This document shows positions 37,577 to 46,893 of a stretch of 64,000 nucleotides of DNA, piece after piece. Numbering within the stretch: position 1 is the first letter of the stretch; each line of letters begins with the position of its first letter. The DNA comes from Burkholderia lata (GTDB taxonomy: Bacteria; Pseudomonadota; Gammaproteobacteria; Burkholderiales; Burkholderiaceae): contig NC_007510.1 of the NCBI RefSeq assembly GCF_000012945.1, positions 62,001 through 126,000 of the forward strand. The letters are read 5' to 3'. Below the pieces are notes generated by a model, which worked only from the letters and a program-made list of their open reading frames with translations, was not told where the DNA came from and made no database searches. The translations under genes and the position numbers were made by a program.

Positions 37577-38776
37577 ATGAAAATGAAGACCCTCGCACAC
37601 GCCTGTCTCGCGCTCGCGACTGCCGCGTTCACCGCCGGCGCCGCGCAGGCCGCGGATACCGTGAAGATCGGCTTCATCACCGACATGTCGGGGCTTTACG
37701 CGGATATCGACGGGCAGGGCGGTCTCGAAGCGATCCGCATGGCGGTCGCCGACTTCGGCGGCAAGGTGCTCGGCAAGCCGATCGAGGTCGTCTATGCCGA
37801 TCACCAGAACAAGGCCGACATCGCCGCGTCGAAGGCGCGCGAATGGATGGACCGCGGCGGGCTCGACCTGCTGGTCGGCGGCACGAACTCCGCCACCGCG
37901 CTGTCGATGAACCAGGTCGCGGCCGAAAAGAAGAAGGTCTACATCAACATCGGCGCGGGCGCCGACACGCTGACCAACGAGCAGTGCACGCCGTACACGG
38001 TCCACTACGCATACGACACGATGGCGCTCGCGAAGGGCACCGGTTCGGCGGTGGTGAAGCAGGGCGGCAAGACGTGGTTCTTCCTGACCGCCGATTACGC
38101 GTTCGGCAAGGCGCTCGAGAAGAACACGTCGGATGTCGTGAAGGCGAACGGCGGCCAGGTGCTCGGCACGGTGCGTCACCCGCTGTCCGCGTCGGATTTC
38201 TCGTCGTTCCTGCTGCAGGCGCAGGCGTCGAAGGCGCAGATCCTCGGCCTTGCGAACGCGGGCGGCGACACGATCAACTCGATCAAGGCCGCGAAGGAAT
38301 TCGGCATCACGAAGACGATGAAGCTCGCCGCGCTGCTGATGTTCATCGACGACGTGCACAGCCTCGGCCTCGAGACGACGCAGGGCCTCGTACTGACCGA
38401 CAGCTGGTACTGGAACCGTGACGCGGCGTCGCGCCAGTGGGCGCAGCGCTACTTCGGCAAGATGAAGAAGATGCCGTCGAGCCTGCAGGCGGCCGACTAC
38501 TCGTCGGTGACGACCTACCTGAAGGCCGTCCAGGCGGCCGGCACGACCGACTCCGACAAGGTGATGGCCGAGCTGAAGAAGATCAAGATCAACGACTTCT
38601 ACGCGAAGGGCTACATCCGCACGGACGGCAGCATGATCCACGACATGTACCTGATGGAAGTGAAGAAGCCGTCGGAGTCGAAGGAGCCGTGGGATTACTA
38701 CAAGGTGCTCGCGACGATTCCGGGCGAACAGGCGTTCGGGACCAAGCAGGAATCGCGTTGCGCGTTGTGGAAGTAA
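37577..38776 (+). CDS. livK: Branched-chain-type ABC transporter periplasmic binding protein
   Basis: 399-residue type I periplasmic binding protein. Signal peptide MKMKTLAHACLALATAAFTAGAAQA, cleaved before ADTVKIGFITDMSGLYADIDGQGG, the usual start of the Peripla_BP_6 fold. The ligand pocket region GGTNSATALSMNQVA follows. A C-terminal pair of Cys (ESRCALW and TNEQC earlier) may form a disulfide. AGGAGACGTCA precedes the ATG. It belongs to the first liv operon; ligand not determinable. Confidence 0.93.
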   Translation: MKMKTLAHACLALATAAFTAGAAQAADTVKIGFITDMSGLYADIDGQGGLEAIRMAVADFGGKVLGKPIEVVYADHQNKADIAASKAREWMDRGGLDLLVGGTNSATALSMNQVAAEKKKVYINIGAGADTLTNEQCTPYTVHYAYDTMALAKGTGSAVVKQGGKTWFFLTADYAFGKALEKNTSDVVKANGGQVLGTVRHPLSASDFSSFLLQAQASKAQILGLANAGGDTINSIKAAKEFGITKTMKLAALLMFIDDVHSLGLETTQGLVLTDSWYWNRDAASRQWAQRYFGKMKKMPSSLQAADYSSVTTYLKAVQAAGTTDSDKVMAELKKIKINDFYAKGYIRTDGSMIHDMYLMEVKKPSESKEPWDYYKVLATIPGEQAFGTKQESRCALWK

Positions 38777-38904
38777 GCAGGGCGTAGCGGCGCGCACGGG
38801 CGCGTCGCTCGGTGGCGGCTGCAGCGATGTGCCCGCTGCGCCGCCCGCGTACGCAGCGCTAGAAGGTTGCGCGCGCAACGAAACTCATTCTGACGGCTAA
38901 GTCG

Positions 38905-39789
38905 ATGGAAATCTTTGGCATTCCGTTGCCGGCGATGCTGAGCCAGTTGCTGCTCGGGCTCGTCAACGGCTCGTTCTACGCGATCCTGAGCCTCGGGCTC
39001 GCGGTGATCTTCGGGCTGCTCAACGTGATCAACTTCGCGCATGGCGCGCTGTTCATGCTGGGCGCGATGCTCGCGTGGATGGGCCTGTCGTATTTCGGGC
39101 TGCCGTACTGGGCGATGCTCGTGATCGCGCCGCTGGTCGTCGGCGCGTTCGGGATCCTGATCGAGCGCTCGATGCTGCGCTGGCTGTACAAGCTCGATCA
39201 CCTGTACGGGCTGCTGCTCACGTTCGGGCTCACGCTGGTCGTCGAAGGCGTGTTCCGGTCGATCTACGGATCGTCCGGCCAGCCGTACGACGTGCCGTCG
39301 CAGCTGTCCGGCGCCACCAACCTCGGCTTCATGTTCCTGCCGAACTACCGCGCGTGGGTCGTCGTCGCATCGCTCGCGGTGTGTCTCGCGACGTGGTTCG
39401 TGATCGAGAAGACGCGCCTGGGCGCCTACCTGCGCGCGGGCACCGAGAACCCGAAGCTCGTCGAGGCATTCGGCGTGAACGTGCCGATGATGATCACGCT
39501 CACCTACGGCTTCGGCGTCGCGCTCGCCGCGTTCGCGGGCGTGCTGGCCGCACCGGTGATCCAGGTGTCGCCGCTGATGGGCCAGCCGATGATCATTACC
39601 GTGTTCGCGGTGGTCGTGATCGGCGGGATGGGCTCGATCCTCGGCTCGATCGTCACGGGCCTGCTGCTCGGCGTGATCGAGGGCTTCACGCGAGTGTTCT
39701 ATCCCGAAGCGTCGGCCACCGTCGTGTTCGTGATCATGGCGATCGTGCTGCTGTTCCGCCCGGCGGGCCTCTTCGGCAAGGAAAAATGA
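38905..39789 (+). CDS. livH: Branched-chain-type ABC transporter permease, LivH
   Basis: 294-residue permease with about 8 helices. LSLGLAVIFGLLNVINFAHGALFMLGA is the classic LivH segment, and the C-terminal FAVVVIGGMGSILGSIVTGLLLGVIEG is the EAA-like coupling region. Ends with GLFGKEK. The stop overlaps the livM start. A 128-bp gap separates it from livK, where no terminator is seen. Confidence 0.94.
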   Translation: MEIFGIPLPAMLSQLLLGLVNGSFYAILSLGLAVIFGLLNVINFAHGALFMLGAMLAWMGLSYFGLPYWAMLVIAPLVVGAFGILIERSMLRWLYKLDHLYGLLLTFGLTLVVEGVFRSIYGSSGQPYDVPSQLSGATNLGFMFLPNYRAWVVVASLAVCLATWFVIEKTRLGAYLRAGTENPKLVEAFGVNVPMMITLTYGFGVALAAFAGVLAAPVIQVSPLMGQPMIITVFAVVVIGGMGSILGSIVTGLLLGVIEGFTRVFYPEASATVVFVIMAIVLLFRPAGLFGKEK

Positions 39790-40763
39790 TGCAGAGAAAA
39801 GTGCTCTACGGCGTGCTGCTCGCGGCACTGCTGGCGGCGCCGTTCATCGGCGCGTACCCGGTGTTCGTGATGAAGGTGCTCACGTTCGCGCTGTTCGCGG
39901 CCGCGTTCAACCTGCTGATCGGCTATACGGGGCTGCTGTCGTTCGGCCATGCGATGTTCCTCGCGACCGCCGGCTATGCGACCGGTTATTCGATACAGAC
40001 GCTCGGTTTCACGCCGGAGCTCGGCGTGCTCGCCGGTACCGTTGCCGCGACGCTGCTCGGGCTCGTCGTCGGGCTGTTCGCGATCCGGCGGCAGGGCATC
40101 TACTTCGCGATGATCACGCTCGCGTTCGCGCAGATGGTCTACTTCATCTACCTGCAGGCGCCGTTCACGCACGGCGAGGACGGGCTGCAGGGCGTGCCGC
40201 GCGGCCACCTGTTCGGGCTGCTCGACCTGTCGAACGACGTCGCGCTGTACTACGTCGTGCTGGCGGTCGTGGTCGCCGCGTGCGCGTTCATCGTGCGGGT
40301 CGTGCATTCGCCGTTCGGCCAGGTGCTCGTCGCGATCAAGGAGAACGAAGCGCGCGCGATCTCGCTCGGCTACGACACCGACCGCTTCAAGCTGCTCGCG
40401 TTCATCCTGTCGGCGGGCATCGCGGGGCTGGCCGGTTCGCTGAAGGTGCTCGTGCTCGGCTTCGAGACGCTGTCGGACGCGTACTGGACGATGTCGGGGC
40501 TCGTCGTGCTGATGACGCTCGTCGGCGGGATGGGCACGCTGTTCGGGCCGCTGCTGGGCGCGGCGCTGATCGTTGCACTGGAAGACCGGCTCGGCGACAT
40601 CGGCGAATGGCTCGCATCGACGACCGGCGTCGCGTGGTTCCATTCGCTCGGCGAATCGGCGACGATCGTCACGGGGTTGATCTTCATCGCATGCGTGCTC
40701 GCGTTCCGGCGCGGCATCGTCGGCGAAATGGTCGCGCGGATCAAGCCGCTCAGGGCATCCTGA
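39786..40763 (+). CDS. livM: Branched-chain-type ABC transporter permease, LivM
   Basis: 325-residue permease with about 10 helices. FNLLIGYTGLLSFGHAMFLATAGYATGY and GIYFAMITLAFAQMVYFI are LivM hallmarks; TLVGGMGTLFGPLLGAALIVALED is the ATPase-docking loop. Two ATG codons are tandem at 39786 and 39789; the first overlaps the livH stop. Last gene of liv operon 1. Confidence 0.94.
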   Translation: MMQRKVLYGVLLAALLAAPFIGAYPVFVMKVLTFALFAAAFNLLIGYTGLLSFGHAMFLATAGYATGYSIQTLGFTPELGVLAGTVAATLLGLVVGLFAIRRQGIYFAMITLAFAQMVYFIYLQAPFTHGEDGLQGVPRGHLFGLLDLSNDVALYYVVLAVVVAACAFIVRVVHSPFGQVLVAIKENEARAISLGYDTDRFKLLAFILSAGIAGLAGSLKVLVLGFETLSDAYWTMSGLVVLMTLVGGMGTLFGPLLGAALIVALEDRLGDIGEWLASTTGVAWFHSLGESATIVTGLIFIACVLAFRRGIVGEMVARIKPLRAS

Positions 40764-40894
40764 ATGCGTGCGGCGCGCGTCACCGGGCGTTGATGCGAAG
40801 CACCATCCGGCATGCTCCGGAAGGGCGTCGCAGCGGGCTCGGGCCGGCGCCACGCGGCAGGCTGGTGCCCCATTTTCGTGCGGCGATGCACCAT

Positions 40895-41056
40895 AGGGGT
40901 AAATGCTAAGTTGTCGCAGTGTGAAAGGTCCTTTAATCTTCGTCCTAGTTCTGATGCACCGCGAAACGAATTTGCAGGTGGAGAACGAGGAGACAATCGA
41001 GGCACAAAGTGCCCGGACCCCAAAGCGCTGTTGGACGGAATCCAACAGCGCTTTTT
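40895..41056 (+). ncRNA. Candidate small RNA ending in a strong terminator
   Basis: A Rho-independent terminator stands 260 bp beyond livM with no gene in front of it, preceded by an AT-richer stretch (40905-40985) that differs from coding DNA. A short independent transcript is a plausible reading; a long 3' UTR of the liv operon is the alternative. The 5' end is a guess. Confidence 0.35.
41022..41056 (+). terminator. Strong Rho-independent terminator
   Basis: Perfect 14-bp stem (AAAGCGCTGTTGGA and its complement at 41041-41054) with 5-base loop CGGAA, ending in a T-run. Either ends liv operon 1 or a small RNA. Confidence 0.92.
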
Positions 41057-41497
41057 CATTTGCGTGCACGGATTTCCACCGATGGTGCATCGGCCTGCGC
41101 GATTGCCGTATTCCGCGCTTGCGTTCGCACCGCGTTTTTTCCGCGCTTCGCCGCGTCCCCCCGTTTTCCACTTTCCGCTTTCCCGCGATTCGTTCGCAGA
41201 CGATGCGCAGCCGTGCGCTGGCCGTTCGGGCTAACCCGGTTGGCGTGCGCAAAACGCGTCCGTTACACTCAGCTTTCGCCGACCGCGCGGTCGGGAAAAT
41301 CGGTCGGCAGTTCTCCTACAAGCAGAATGCAGAAGAGGGAGTACGGTTGGATGAGCAGCGCAGGACGATGGATCGGGGCAGGAAGGGCGGCGGGTGCCGT
41401 TCGTTCGTCGTGGGGTTGGGCTGCGGTCGCGGCGGCCTTCCCGAGCCGTTCTGCGGCCTGTAGGCGCGTTCCGGCGCCGTCGCCGGTCGTTGCGTGC

Positions 41498-41545
41498 GCA
41501 TCCGTATCGATATCCGCATCAGCATCCGCATTCGCATTCGCATGA
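41498..41545. repeat. Degenerate hexanucleotide tandem repeat, 8 units
   Basis: Units GCATCC, GTATCG, ATATCC, GCATCA, GCATCC, GCATTC, GCATTC, GCATGA in register. It is in non-coding DNA, so length variation would not alter a protein. Confidence 0.75.
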
Positions 41546-41817
41546 GCGGCCGGCTTCCCGATCATGCGCCGATCGCGGGCCTGGTCGCATCAGGCCGGAT
41601 CGACGCGCCTTTCCTTGATCGTTGTGCATACATCGATTGCCTGCACGATTCCGCATTTCTCCGCTTTCTTCATCCAGACGACACCGCTGCTGCGCATCGT
41701 GACGGTCGAACGACCGTTTCGACCGCCGCCCGGTGCGTCCGCGCGTGGGGCCGTCCGGGCGCGGTTGAAGGGGAGGTGTTTCACGGGAAAACGAGCGTAG
41801 GCGTGGCAAGGCGAGAT

Positions 41818-41833
41818 AGTTAAATTATTAACT
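41818..41833. promoter_or_regulatory. Palindrome AGTTAA-ATTA-TTAACT before liv operon 2
   Basis: Perfect 6-bp arms in a strongly AT-rich stretch ~70 bp upstream of the second livK. Its position suits an operator or promoter element. Confidence 0.45.
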
Positions 41834-41901
41834 TGTTTTGGGGACCGGGAGCCGCCCGAGCGACCCGTGGCTTTTTCGAGCAGCGTTTGGAGACAACGTA
41901 A

Positions 41902-43059
41902 ATGAAGATGAATCGATGGATGGAGGCCGTGCTCGCCGCGGGCCTCGTGTGTGCGGCGGCAACGGCGTCGGCGCAGGTGAAGATCGGCGTGACGCTGTCG
42001 GCCACCGGGCCGGCCGCGTCGCTCGGGATTCCGGAAAAGAACACGATCGCGCTGCTGCCGAAGGAAATCGCCGGCAAGAGCGTGCAGTACATCGTGCTCG
42101 ACGACGCATCCGACACGAGCCGCGCGGTGCAGAACGTGCGCAAGCTGATCGATGAAGACCACGTCGACGCGATCATCGGCTCGTCCGTCACGCCGAACTC
42201 GCTCGCGATGCTCGACCCCGTGTCGCAGGGCAAGACGCCGACGATCTCGCTCGCGGCGAGCGCCCAGATCATCTCGCCGATGGACGCGAAGCGTGCGTGG
42301 ATGTTCAAGGTGCCGCAGAACGACCAGCTGATGGCCGACGCGATCGCCGGCTACATGGCGAAGCACGGCGTGAAGACGGTCGGCTTCATCGGCTTCGCGG
42401 ACGCGTACGGCGACAGCTGGTACAAAACGTTCGACGCGGCCGCCGCGAAGAACGGCCTGAAGGTCGTGTCGAACGAGCGTTACAACCGCACCGATGCATC
42501 GGTGATGGGGCAGGTGCTGAAGCTGATGGGCTCGAATCCGGATGCGGTGCTGATCGCCGGCTCGGGCACGCCGGCGGCGCTGCCCGCGAAGACGCTGAAG
42601 GAGCGCGGCTACAAGGGCAAGGTGTACCAGACGCACGGCGTCGCGAACAACGACTTCCTGCGCGTGTGCGGCAAGGATTGCGAAGGCGAGATCCTGCCGG
42701 CCGGCCCGGTGCTCGTGACCGACCAGCTGCCCGATTCGAACCCGGTGAAGAAGCCGGCGCTCGGCTACAAGGCCGCGTACGAGAAGGCGTACGGCGCGGG
42801 CTCGCTGGCGACGTTCGGCGGCCATGCGTGGGATGCGGGGCTGTTGCTGCAGCGTGCGATTCCGGAAGCGCTGAAGAAGGGCCAGCCGGGCACCGAGGCG
42901 TTCCGCGAGGCGCTGCGCGCGTCGATCGAGAACGTGAAGGACCTGCCCGTGTCGCACGGCGTGATCAACATGACGCCGACCGATCACAACGGCTTCGACA
43001 CGCGCGCGCGCGTGATGGTGCAGATCGTCGACGGCAAGTGGAAGCTGCAGGCCGAGTAA
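41902..43059 (+). CDS. Branched-chain-type ABC transporter periplasmic binding protein 2
   Basis: 385-residue type I binding protein. Signal peptide of ~24 residues (MKMNRWMEAVLAAGLVCAAATASA), then QVKIGVTLSATGPAASLGIPEKNTIALLP. Ligand-site landmarks: VDAIIGSSVTPNSLAMLDP and FIGFADAYGDSWYK. Two cysteines in RVCGKDCEGE probably pair. It is only distantly like the first binding protein, so the two operons should differ in ligand. First gene of the second liv operon. Confidence 0.93.
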   Translation: MKMNRWMEAVLAAGLVCAAATASAQVKIGVTLSATGPAASLGIPEKNTIALLPKEIAGKSVQYIVLDDASDTSRAVQNVRKLIDEDHVDAIIGSSVTPNSLAMLDPVSQGKTPTISLAASAQIISPMDAKRAWMFKVPQNDQLMADAIAGYMAKHGVKTVGFIGFADAYGDSWYKTFDAAAAKNGLKVVSNERYNRTDASVMGQVLKLMGSNPDAVLIAGSGTPAALPAKTLKERGYKGKVYQTHGVANNDFLRVCGKDCEGEILPAGPVLVTDQLPDSNPVKKPALGYKAAYEKAYGAGSLATFGGHAWDAGLLLQRAIPEALKKGQPGTEAFREALRASIENVKDLPVSHGVINMTPTDHNGFDTRARVMVQIVDGKWKLQAE

Positions 43060-43267
43060 GTATCACGTGAAACCGGCGTGCGCGGCGCGAATGGCGCCGT
43101 GCATGCCGTCGGCAGGGCGCCGGGCCTGACGGGCCCGCGACCGTGCCCATGTCGTGTGGAACCACCGGGGTTCGCTGCGTGGCGCCCGACGCGCCGATCT
43201 TGCGGCCCGTGCGCCCCGGCCGTTCCCGTCTTCCGTTTCTCCGCAGCCTTCTCGATACACGAAACGT

Positions 43268-44323
43268 ATGGATCTCTCGATTGCAGCGATCCTCGCGCAA
43301 GACGGCATCACGACCGGCGCCATATATGCATTGCTGTCACTGGCGCTCGTACTGGTGTTTTCCGTCACGCGGGTGATCTTCATTCCCCAGGGCGAATTCG
43401 TCGCCTATGGTGCGCTGACGCTTGCCGCGTTGCAGGCTCAAAAATTTCCCGCCACCTGCTGGCTGTTGTTCGTGATGGGCATCGCGTGCTTCCTGCTCGA
43501 AGTCGGCGGCCTGATCCGCCATCGCGAACGGCGCCATCAGCTCGGCCGCACGCTCGCGACACTCGGCAGCCGCTACATCCTGCTGCCGCTCGCGGTGTTC
43601 GCGATCACGCGCAGCTTCGCCGTGCAGCCGCTGCCGATGCTTGCGCAGATCGCACTGACGCTCGCGATCGTCGTGCCGATGGGGCCGTTCGTCTACCGGC
43701 TCGTCTACCAGCCGATCGCCGAAGGCACGACGTTGCTGCTGCTGATCGTGTCGGTCGCCGTCCACTTCGCGATGGTCGGCCTCGGACTCGTGATGTTCGG
43801 CGCGGAAGGCTCGCGCACCAACGGCTTCTCGGATGCGTCGGTGTCGATCGGCAGCATGACCGTGTCGGTGCAAAGCATCCTGGTCGTCGTGACGGCGCTC
43901 GTGCTGATCGGCGCGCTCTACGTGTACTTCGGCCGCACGATCGCCGGCAAGGCGCTGCGCGCGACGTCGGTGAACCGGCTCGGCGCGCGGCTCGTCGGCA
44001 TCGGCACGACCGAGGCAGGGCGGCTCGCATTCACGTTCGCGGCGGGGCTCGGCGTGCTGTCCGGGATCCTCGTCGGCCCGCTGACGACGGTCTACTACGA
44101 CTCGGGCTTCCTGATCGGCCTGAAGGGTTTCGTCGGCGCGATCATCGGCGGGCTCGTCAGCTATCCGCTCGCGGCCGCGGGCTCGCTGCTCGTCGGCGTG
44201 CTCGAATCGTATTCGTCGTTCTGGGCGAGTGCCTACAAGGAGGTGATCGTGTTCACGCTGATCATTCCGGTGCTGCTGTGGCGGAGCTTCGCCACGCCGC
44301 ACGCGGAAGAGGAAGAGGAGTGA
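43268..44323 (+). CDS. Branched-chain-type ABC transporter permease, LivH-like 2
   Basis: 351-residue LivH-type permease, about 50 residues longer than the first. The start MDLSIAAILAQDGITTGAIYALLSLALVLVFSVTRVIFIPQGEFVAYGA is typical. A charged insertion near residues 80-100 (GGLIRHRERRHQLGRTLATLGSRY) replaces the usual short loop after helix 3. The C-terminal GLKGFVGAIIGGLVSYPLAAAGSLLVGVLES is the coupling loop. It ends in six acidic residues (EEEEE). The next gene starts 4 bp later. Confidence 0.92.
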   Translation: MDLSIAAILAQDGITTGAIYALLSLALVLVFSVTRVIFIPQGEFVAYGALTLAALQAQKFPATCWLLFVMGIACFLLEVGGLIRHRERRHQLGRTLATLGSRYILLPLAVFAITRSFAVQPLPMLAQIALTLAIVVPMGPFVYRLVYQPIAEGTTLLLLIVSVAVHFAMVGLGLVMFGAEGSRTNGFSDASVSIGSMTVSVQSILVVVTALVLIGALYVYFGRTIAGKALRATSVNRLGARLVGIGTTEAGRLAFTFAAGLGVLSGILVGPLTTVYYDSGFLIGLKGFVGAIIGGLVSYPLAAAGSLLVGVLESYSSFWASAYKEVIVFTLIIPVLLWRSFATPHAEEEEE

Positions 44324-44327
44324 CACG

Positions 44328-46112
44328 ATGAAGACGATGGTACGCAACAAGACCTTCTGGGTGTTTCTCGTGGTGCTGTTCGCGCTGCCGGTGCTGCCCG
44401 GCGCGCTGCAGGTGCCTGAATACTGGATCACGCTGCTGAACTACATCGGCCTCTACGCGATCGTCGCGATCGGGCTCGTGCTGCTCACGGGCGTCGGCGG
44501 GATGACGAGCTTCGGGCAGGCCGCGTTCGTCGGCATCGGCGCCTATGCGACCGCGCTCCTGACGACGCGCTACGGGGTATCGCCGTGGCTCGCGCTGATC
44601 GTCGGCGTCGTGCTGACGGCGCTCGTCGCGCTCGTGCTCGGCGCGGTCACGATGAGGCTGTCCGGCCACTTCCTGCCGCTCGGCACGATCGCGTGGGGCC
44701 TCGCGCTGTTCTACCTGTTCGGCAACCTCGAACTGCTCGGCAAGTACGACGGGATCAACGGGATTCCGGCGCTGAACCTGTTCGGCATCGAGCTCGAAAG
44801 CGGCCGCAGCCTGTATTTCCTGATCTGGGCTGTCGTGCTGGCCGCGATCGTGTCGGTGCAGAACCTGCTGAACAGCCGCCCGGGCCGCGCGATCCGCGCG
44901 CTGCGCGGCGGGGGCGTGATGGCCGAGGCGATGGGCGTGAACACCGCGTGGATGCGCGTCGTGATCTTCGTCTATGCGGCCGTGCTCGCGGCCGTATCGG
45001 GCTTCCTGTACGCACACCTGCAGCGTGCAGTGAACCCGACGCCGTTTGGGCTGAACCACGGGATCGAGTTCCTGTTCATGGCCGTGGTGGGTGGCGTGTC
45101 GCACGTGTGGGGCGCGGTGCTCGGTGCCGCGATCCTGACCGTGCTGCAGGACTACCTGCAGACGCTGCTGCCGAAGCTGCTCGGCTCCGAAGGCAACTTC
45201 GAGATCATCGTGTTCGGCGTGCTGATGGTGCTGCTGCTGCAGTACGCGCGCCAGGGCGTATGGCCGTTCGTCGCCAGGCTGTTCCCGCGCGGGCCGCGTG
45301 CGCACGTGCCCGAGCATGCCGATCCGTTGCCGCAACGCGCGAAGCCGACGGCCGGCGAGCCGCTGCTCGTCGTCGACAACGCGCGCAAGCAGTTCGGCGG
45401 GCTCGTGGCCGTCAACGACGTCAGCTTCGACGTGAAAGCGGGGCAGATCATCGGGCTGATCGGCCCGAACGGCGCCGGCAAGTCGACCACGTTCAACCTC
45501 GTGACGGGCGTGCTGAAGCCGACGGGCGGCACGATCACGTTCCGTGGCGAGCGCATCGACGGGCTCACATCGCGCCAGATCGTCCGCCGCGGCATCGGCC
45601 GGACGTTCCAGCACGTCAAGCTGTTGCCGGCGATGACGGTGCTCGAGAACGTCGCGATCGGTGCGCACCTGCGTGGCCATACGGGCGTGTGGCGCAGCGT
45701 CGCGCGGCTCAATGCCCACGAGGAAGCGCAGTTGCTGGCCGAGGCCGCACAGCAGATCCGCCGCGTCGGGCTCGAAAAGCACATGTACGACGAAGCGGGC
45801 AGCCTCGCACTGGGCCAGCAGCGGATTCTCGAAATCGCACGGGCGCTGTGCTGCGATCCGACGCTGTTGCTGCTCGACGAGCCGGCCGCCGGGCTGCGTT
45901 ATCAGGAGAAGCAGCAACTCGGCGACCTGCTGCGGCGGCTGAAGGCGGAAGGCATGAGCGTGTTGCTCGTGGAACACGACATGGATTTCGTGATGAATCT
46001 CACCGACCGACTGGTGGTGATGGAATTCGGCACACGGATCGCGGAAGGGCTGCCGCAGGATGTGCAGCAGGATCCGGCGGTGCTCGAAGCGTATCTGGGC
46101 GGGGTGGAGTGA
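44328..46112 (+). CDS. Fused LivM permease - LivG ATPase
   Basis: 594 residues joining two ABC-transporter subunits in one chain. Residues ~1-325 are the LivM permease ([48 protein letters not shown] coupling loop). After a Pro/charged linker (about residues 325-345) comes a complete LivG ATPase: Walker [19 protein letters not shown]-loop [11 protein letters not shown], degenerate signature [16 protein letters not shown], Walker [13 protein letters not shown], switch [10 protein letters not shown]. Such LivM-LivG fusions occur in Burkholderiales. A frameshift is not needed to explain it. The stop overlaps the next ATG (TGATG). Confidence 0.94.
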   Translation: MKTMVRNKTFWVFLVVLFALPVLPGALQVPEYWITLLNYIGLYAIVAIGLVLLTGVGGMTSFGQAAFVGIGAYATALLTTRYGVSPWLALIVGVVLTALVALVLGAVTMRLSGHFLPLGTIAWGLALFYLFGNLELLGKYDGINGIPALNLFGIELESGRSLYFLIWAVVLAAIVSVQNLLNSRPGRAIRALRGGGVMAEAMGVNTAWMRVVIFVYAAVLAAVSGFLYAHLQRAVNPTPFGLNHGIEFLFMAVVGGVSHVWGAVLGAAILTVLQDYLQTLLPKLLGSEGNFEIIVFGVLMVLLLQYARQGVWPFVARLFPRGPRAHVPEHADPLPQRAKPTAGEPLLVVDNARKQFGGLVAVNDVSFDVKAGQIIGLIGPNGAGKSTTFNLVTGVLKPTGGTITFRGERIDGLTSRQIVRRGIGRTFQHVKLLPAMTVLENVAIGAHLRGHTGVWRSVARLNAHEEAQLLAEAAQQIRRVGLEKHMYDEAGSLALGQQRILEIARALCCDPTLLLLDEPAAGLRYQEKQQLGDLLRRLKAEGMSVLLVEHDMDFVMNLTDRLVVMEFGTRIAEGLPQDVQQDPAVLEAYLGGVE

Positions 46113-46867
46113 TGACGGACACGACGAAGCCGATTCTCGAAGTGCGCGGGCTGGCGGTCCGGTACGGGAAGGTCGAGGCGCTGCACGGCGCGGCAATCAA
46201 GGTTGGTGCGGGGCAGATCGTCAGCGTGATCGGACCGAACGGGGCCGGCAAATCGACGCTGCTGAACGCGATCATGGGTGCGCTGCCTGTGGCCGGGCAT
46301 GCGTCGGGCGCGGTCGTGTATCGCGGTCACGATGTCGGTGCCTTGCCGGTGGAGCAGCGCGTCGCACGCGGGATGTGCCTCGTGCCGGAAAAGCGTGAGC
46401 TGTTCAGCACGATGACGGTCGAAGACAACCTCGTGCTGGGTGCGTATCGGCGCAAGCAGGCCGGCGAAGCGAACTTCCTCGATCAACTCGATCACGTGTT
46501 TGCGCTGTTTCCGCGGTTGAAGGAGCGGCGCAAGCAGGCAGCGGGCACGCTGTCCGGCGGCGAGCGGCAGATGCTCGCGGTTGGCCGCGCGCTGATGGGC
46601 AAGCCCGACCTGCTGATGCTCGACGAGCCGAGCCTCGGGCTGGCGCCGCTGATCGTGAAGGAGATCTTTCATATCATCAGCGCGTTGCGCGGTACGGGCG
46701 TGGCGACGCTGCTGATCGAGCAGAATGCGCGGGCGGCGCTGCAGATCTCCGACTACGGCTACGTGCTGGAGACGGGTGAGTTTGCGCTGGAAGGGCCGGC
46801 GGCCGAACTTGCGCAGAACCCGCGCGTAATCGAAACGTACCTCGGGTTGGCGAAGAAAACGGCTTGA
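46112..46867 (+). CDS. Branched-chain-type ABC transporter ATPase, LivF-like 2
   Basis: 251-residue LivF-type ATPase with normal motifs: Walker [19 protein letters not shown] with Lys present, signature [16 protein letters not shown], Walker [14 protein letters not shown], switch [10 protein letters not shown]. Compare with the LivF of operon 1, whose Walker A Lys is Arg. Last gene of operon 2; a hairpin that is also a parS follows 27 bp after the stop. Confidence 0.95.
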   Translation: MTDTTKPILEVRGLAVRYGKVEALHGAAIKVGAGQIVSVIGPNGAGKSTLLNAIMGALPVAGHASGAVVYRGHDVGALPVEQRVARGMCLVPEKRELFSTMTVEDNLVLGAYRRKQAGEANFLDQLDHVFALFPRLKERRKQAAGTLSGGERQMLAVGRALMGKPDLLMLDEPSLGLAPLIVKEIFHIISALRGTGVATLLIEQNARAALQISDYGYVLETGEFALEGPAAELAQNPRVIETYLGLAKKTA

Positions 46868-46893
46868 TCGGAGGTGCGGTTGGCGGGAAACGG

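Larger units (their letters stand above)
40764..41901. other. 1.1-kb intergenic region between the two liv operons
   Basis: No gene is supported although several frames are open; their products match nothing I recognise. Contents: TGGTGC (40863-40868) and GCACCA (40888-40893) half-sites, an orphan strong terminator at 41022-41056, a hexamer repeat at 41498-41545, a degenerate parS-like sequence at 41778-41791 and an AT-rich palindrome at 41818-41833 just ahead of the next operon. Confidence 0.55.

Noticed and set aside
40903..41463. 186-codon frame in the region between the liv operons
   Set aside because: It runs straight through a strong terminator hairpin and has low third-position G/C bias; no homologous pattern.
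41778..41791. Further parS site (GTTTCACGGGAAAA)
   Set aside because: Two mismatches, one of them at the central CpG-TG step, make ParB binding doubtful; mentioned only as a possible relic.
44328..46112. Frameshift or sequencing error joining livM and livG
   Set aside because: Both halves are complete and in one frame with a natural linker, so a true fusion explains the data better.
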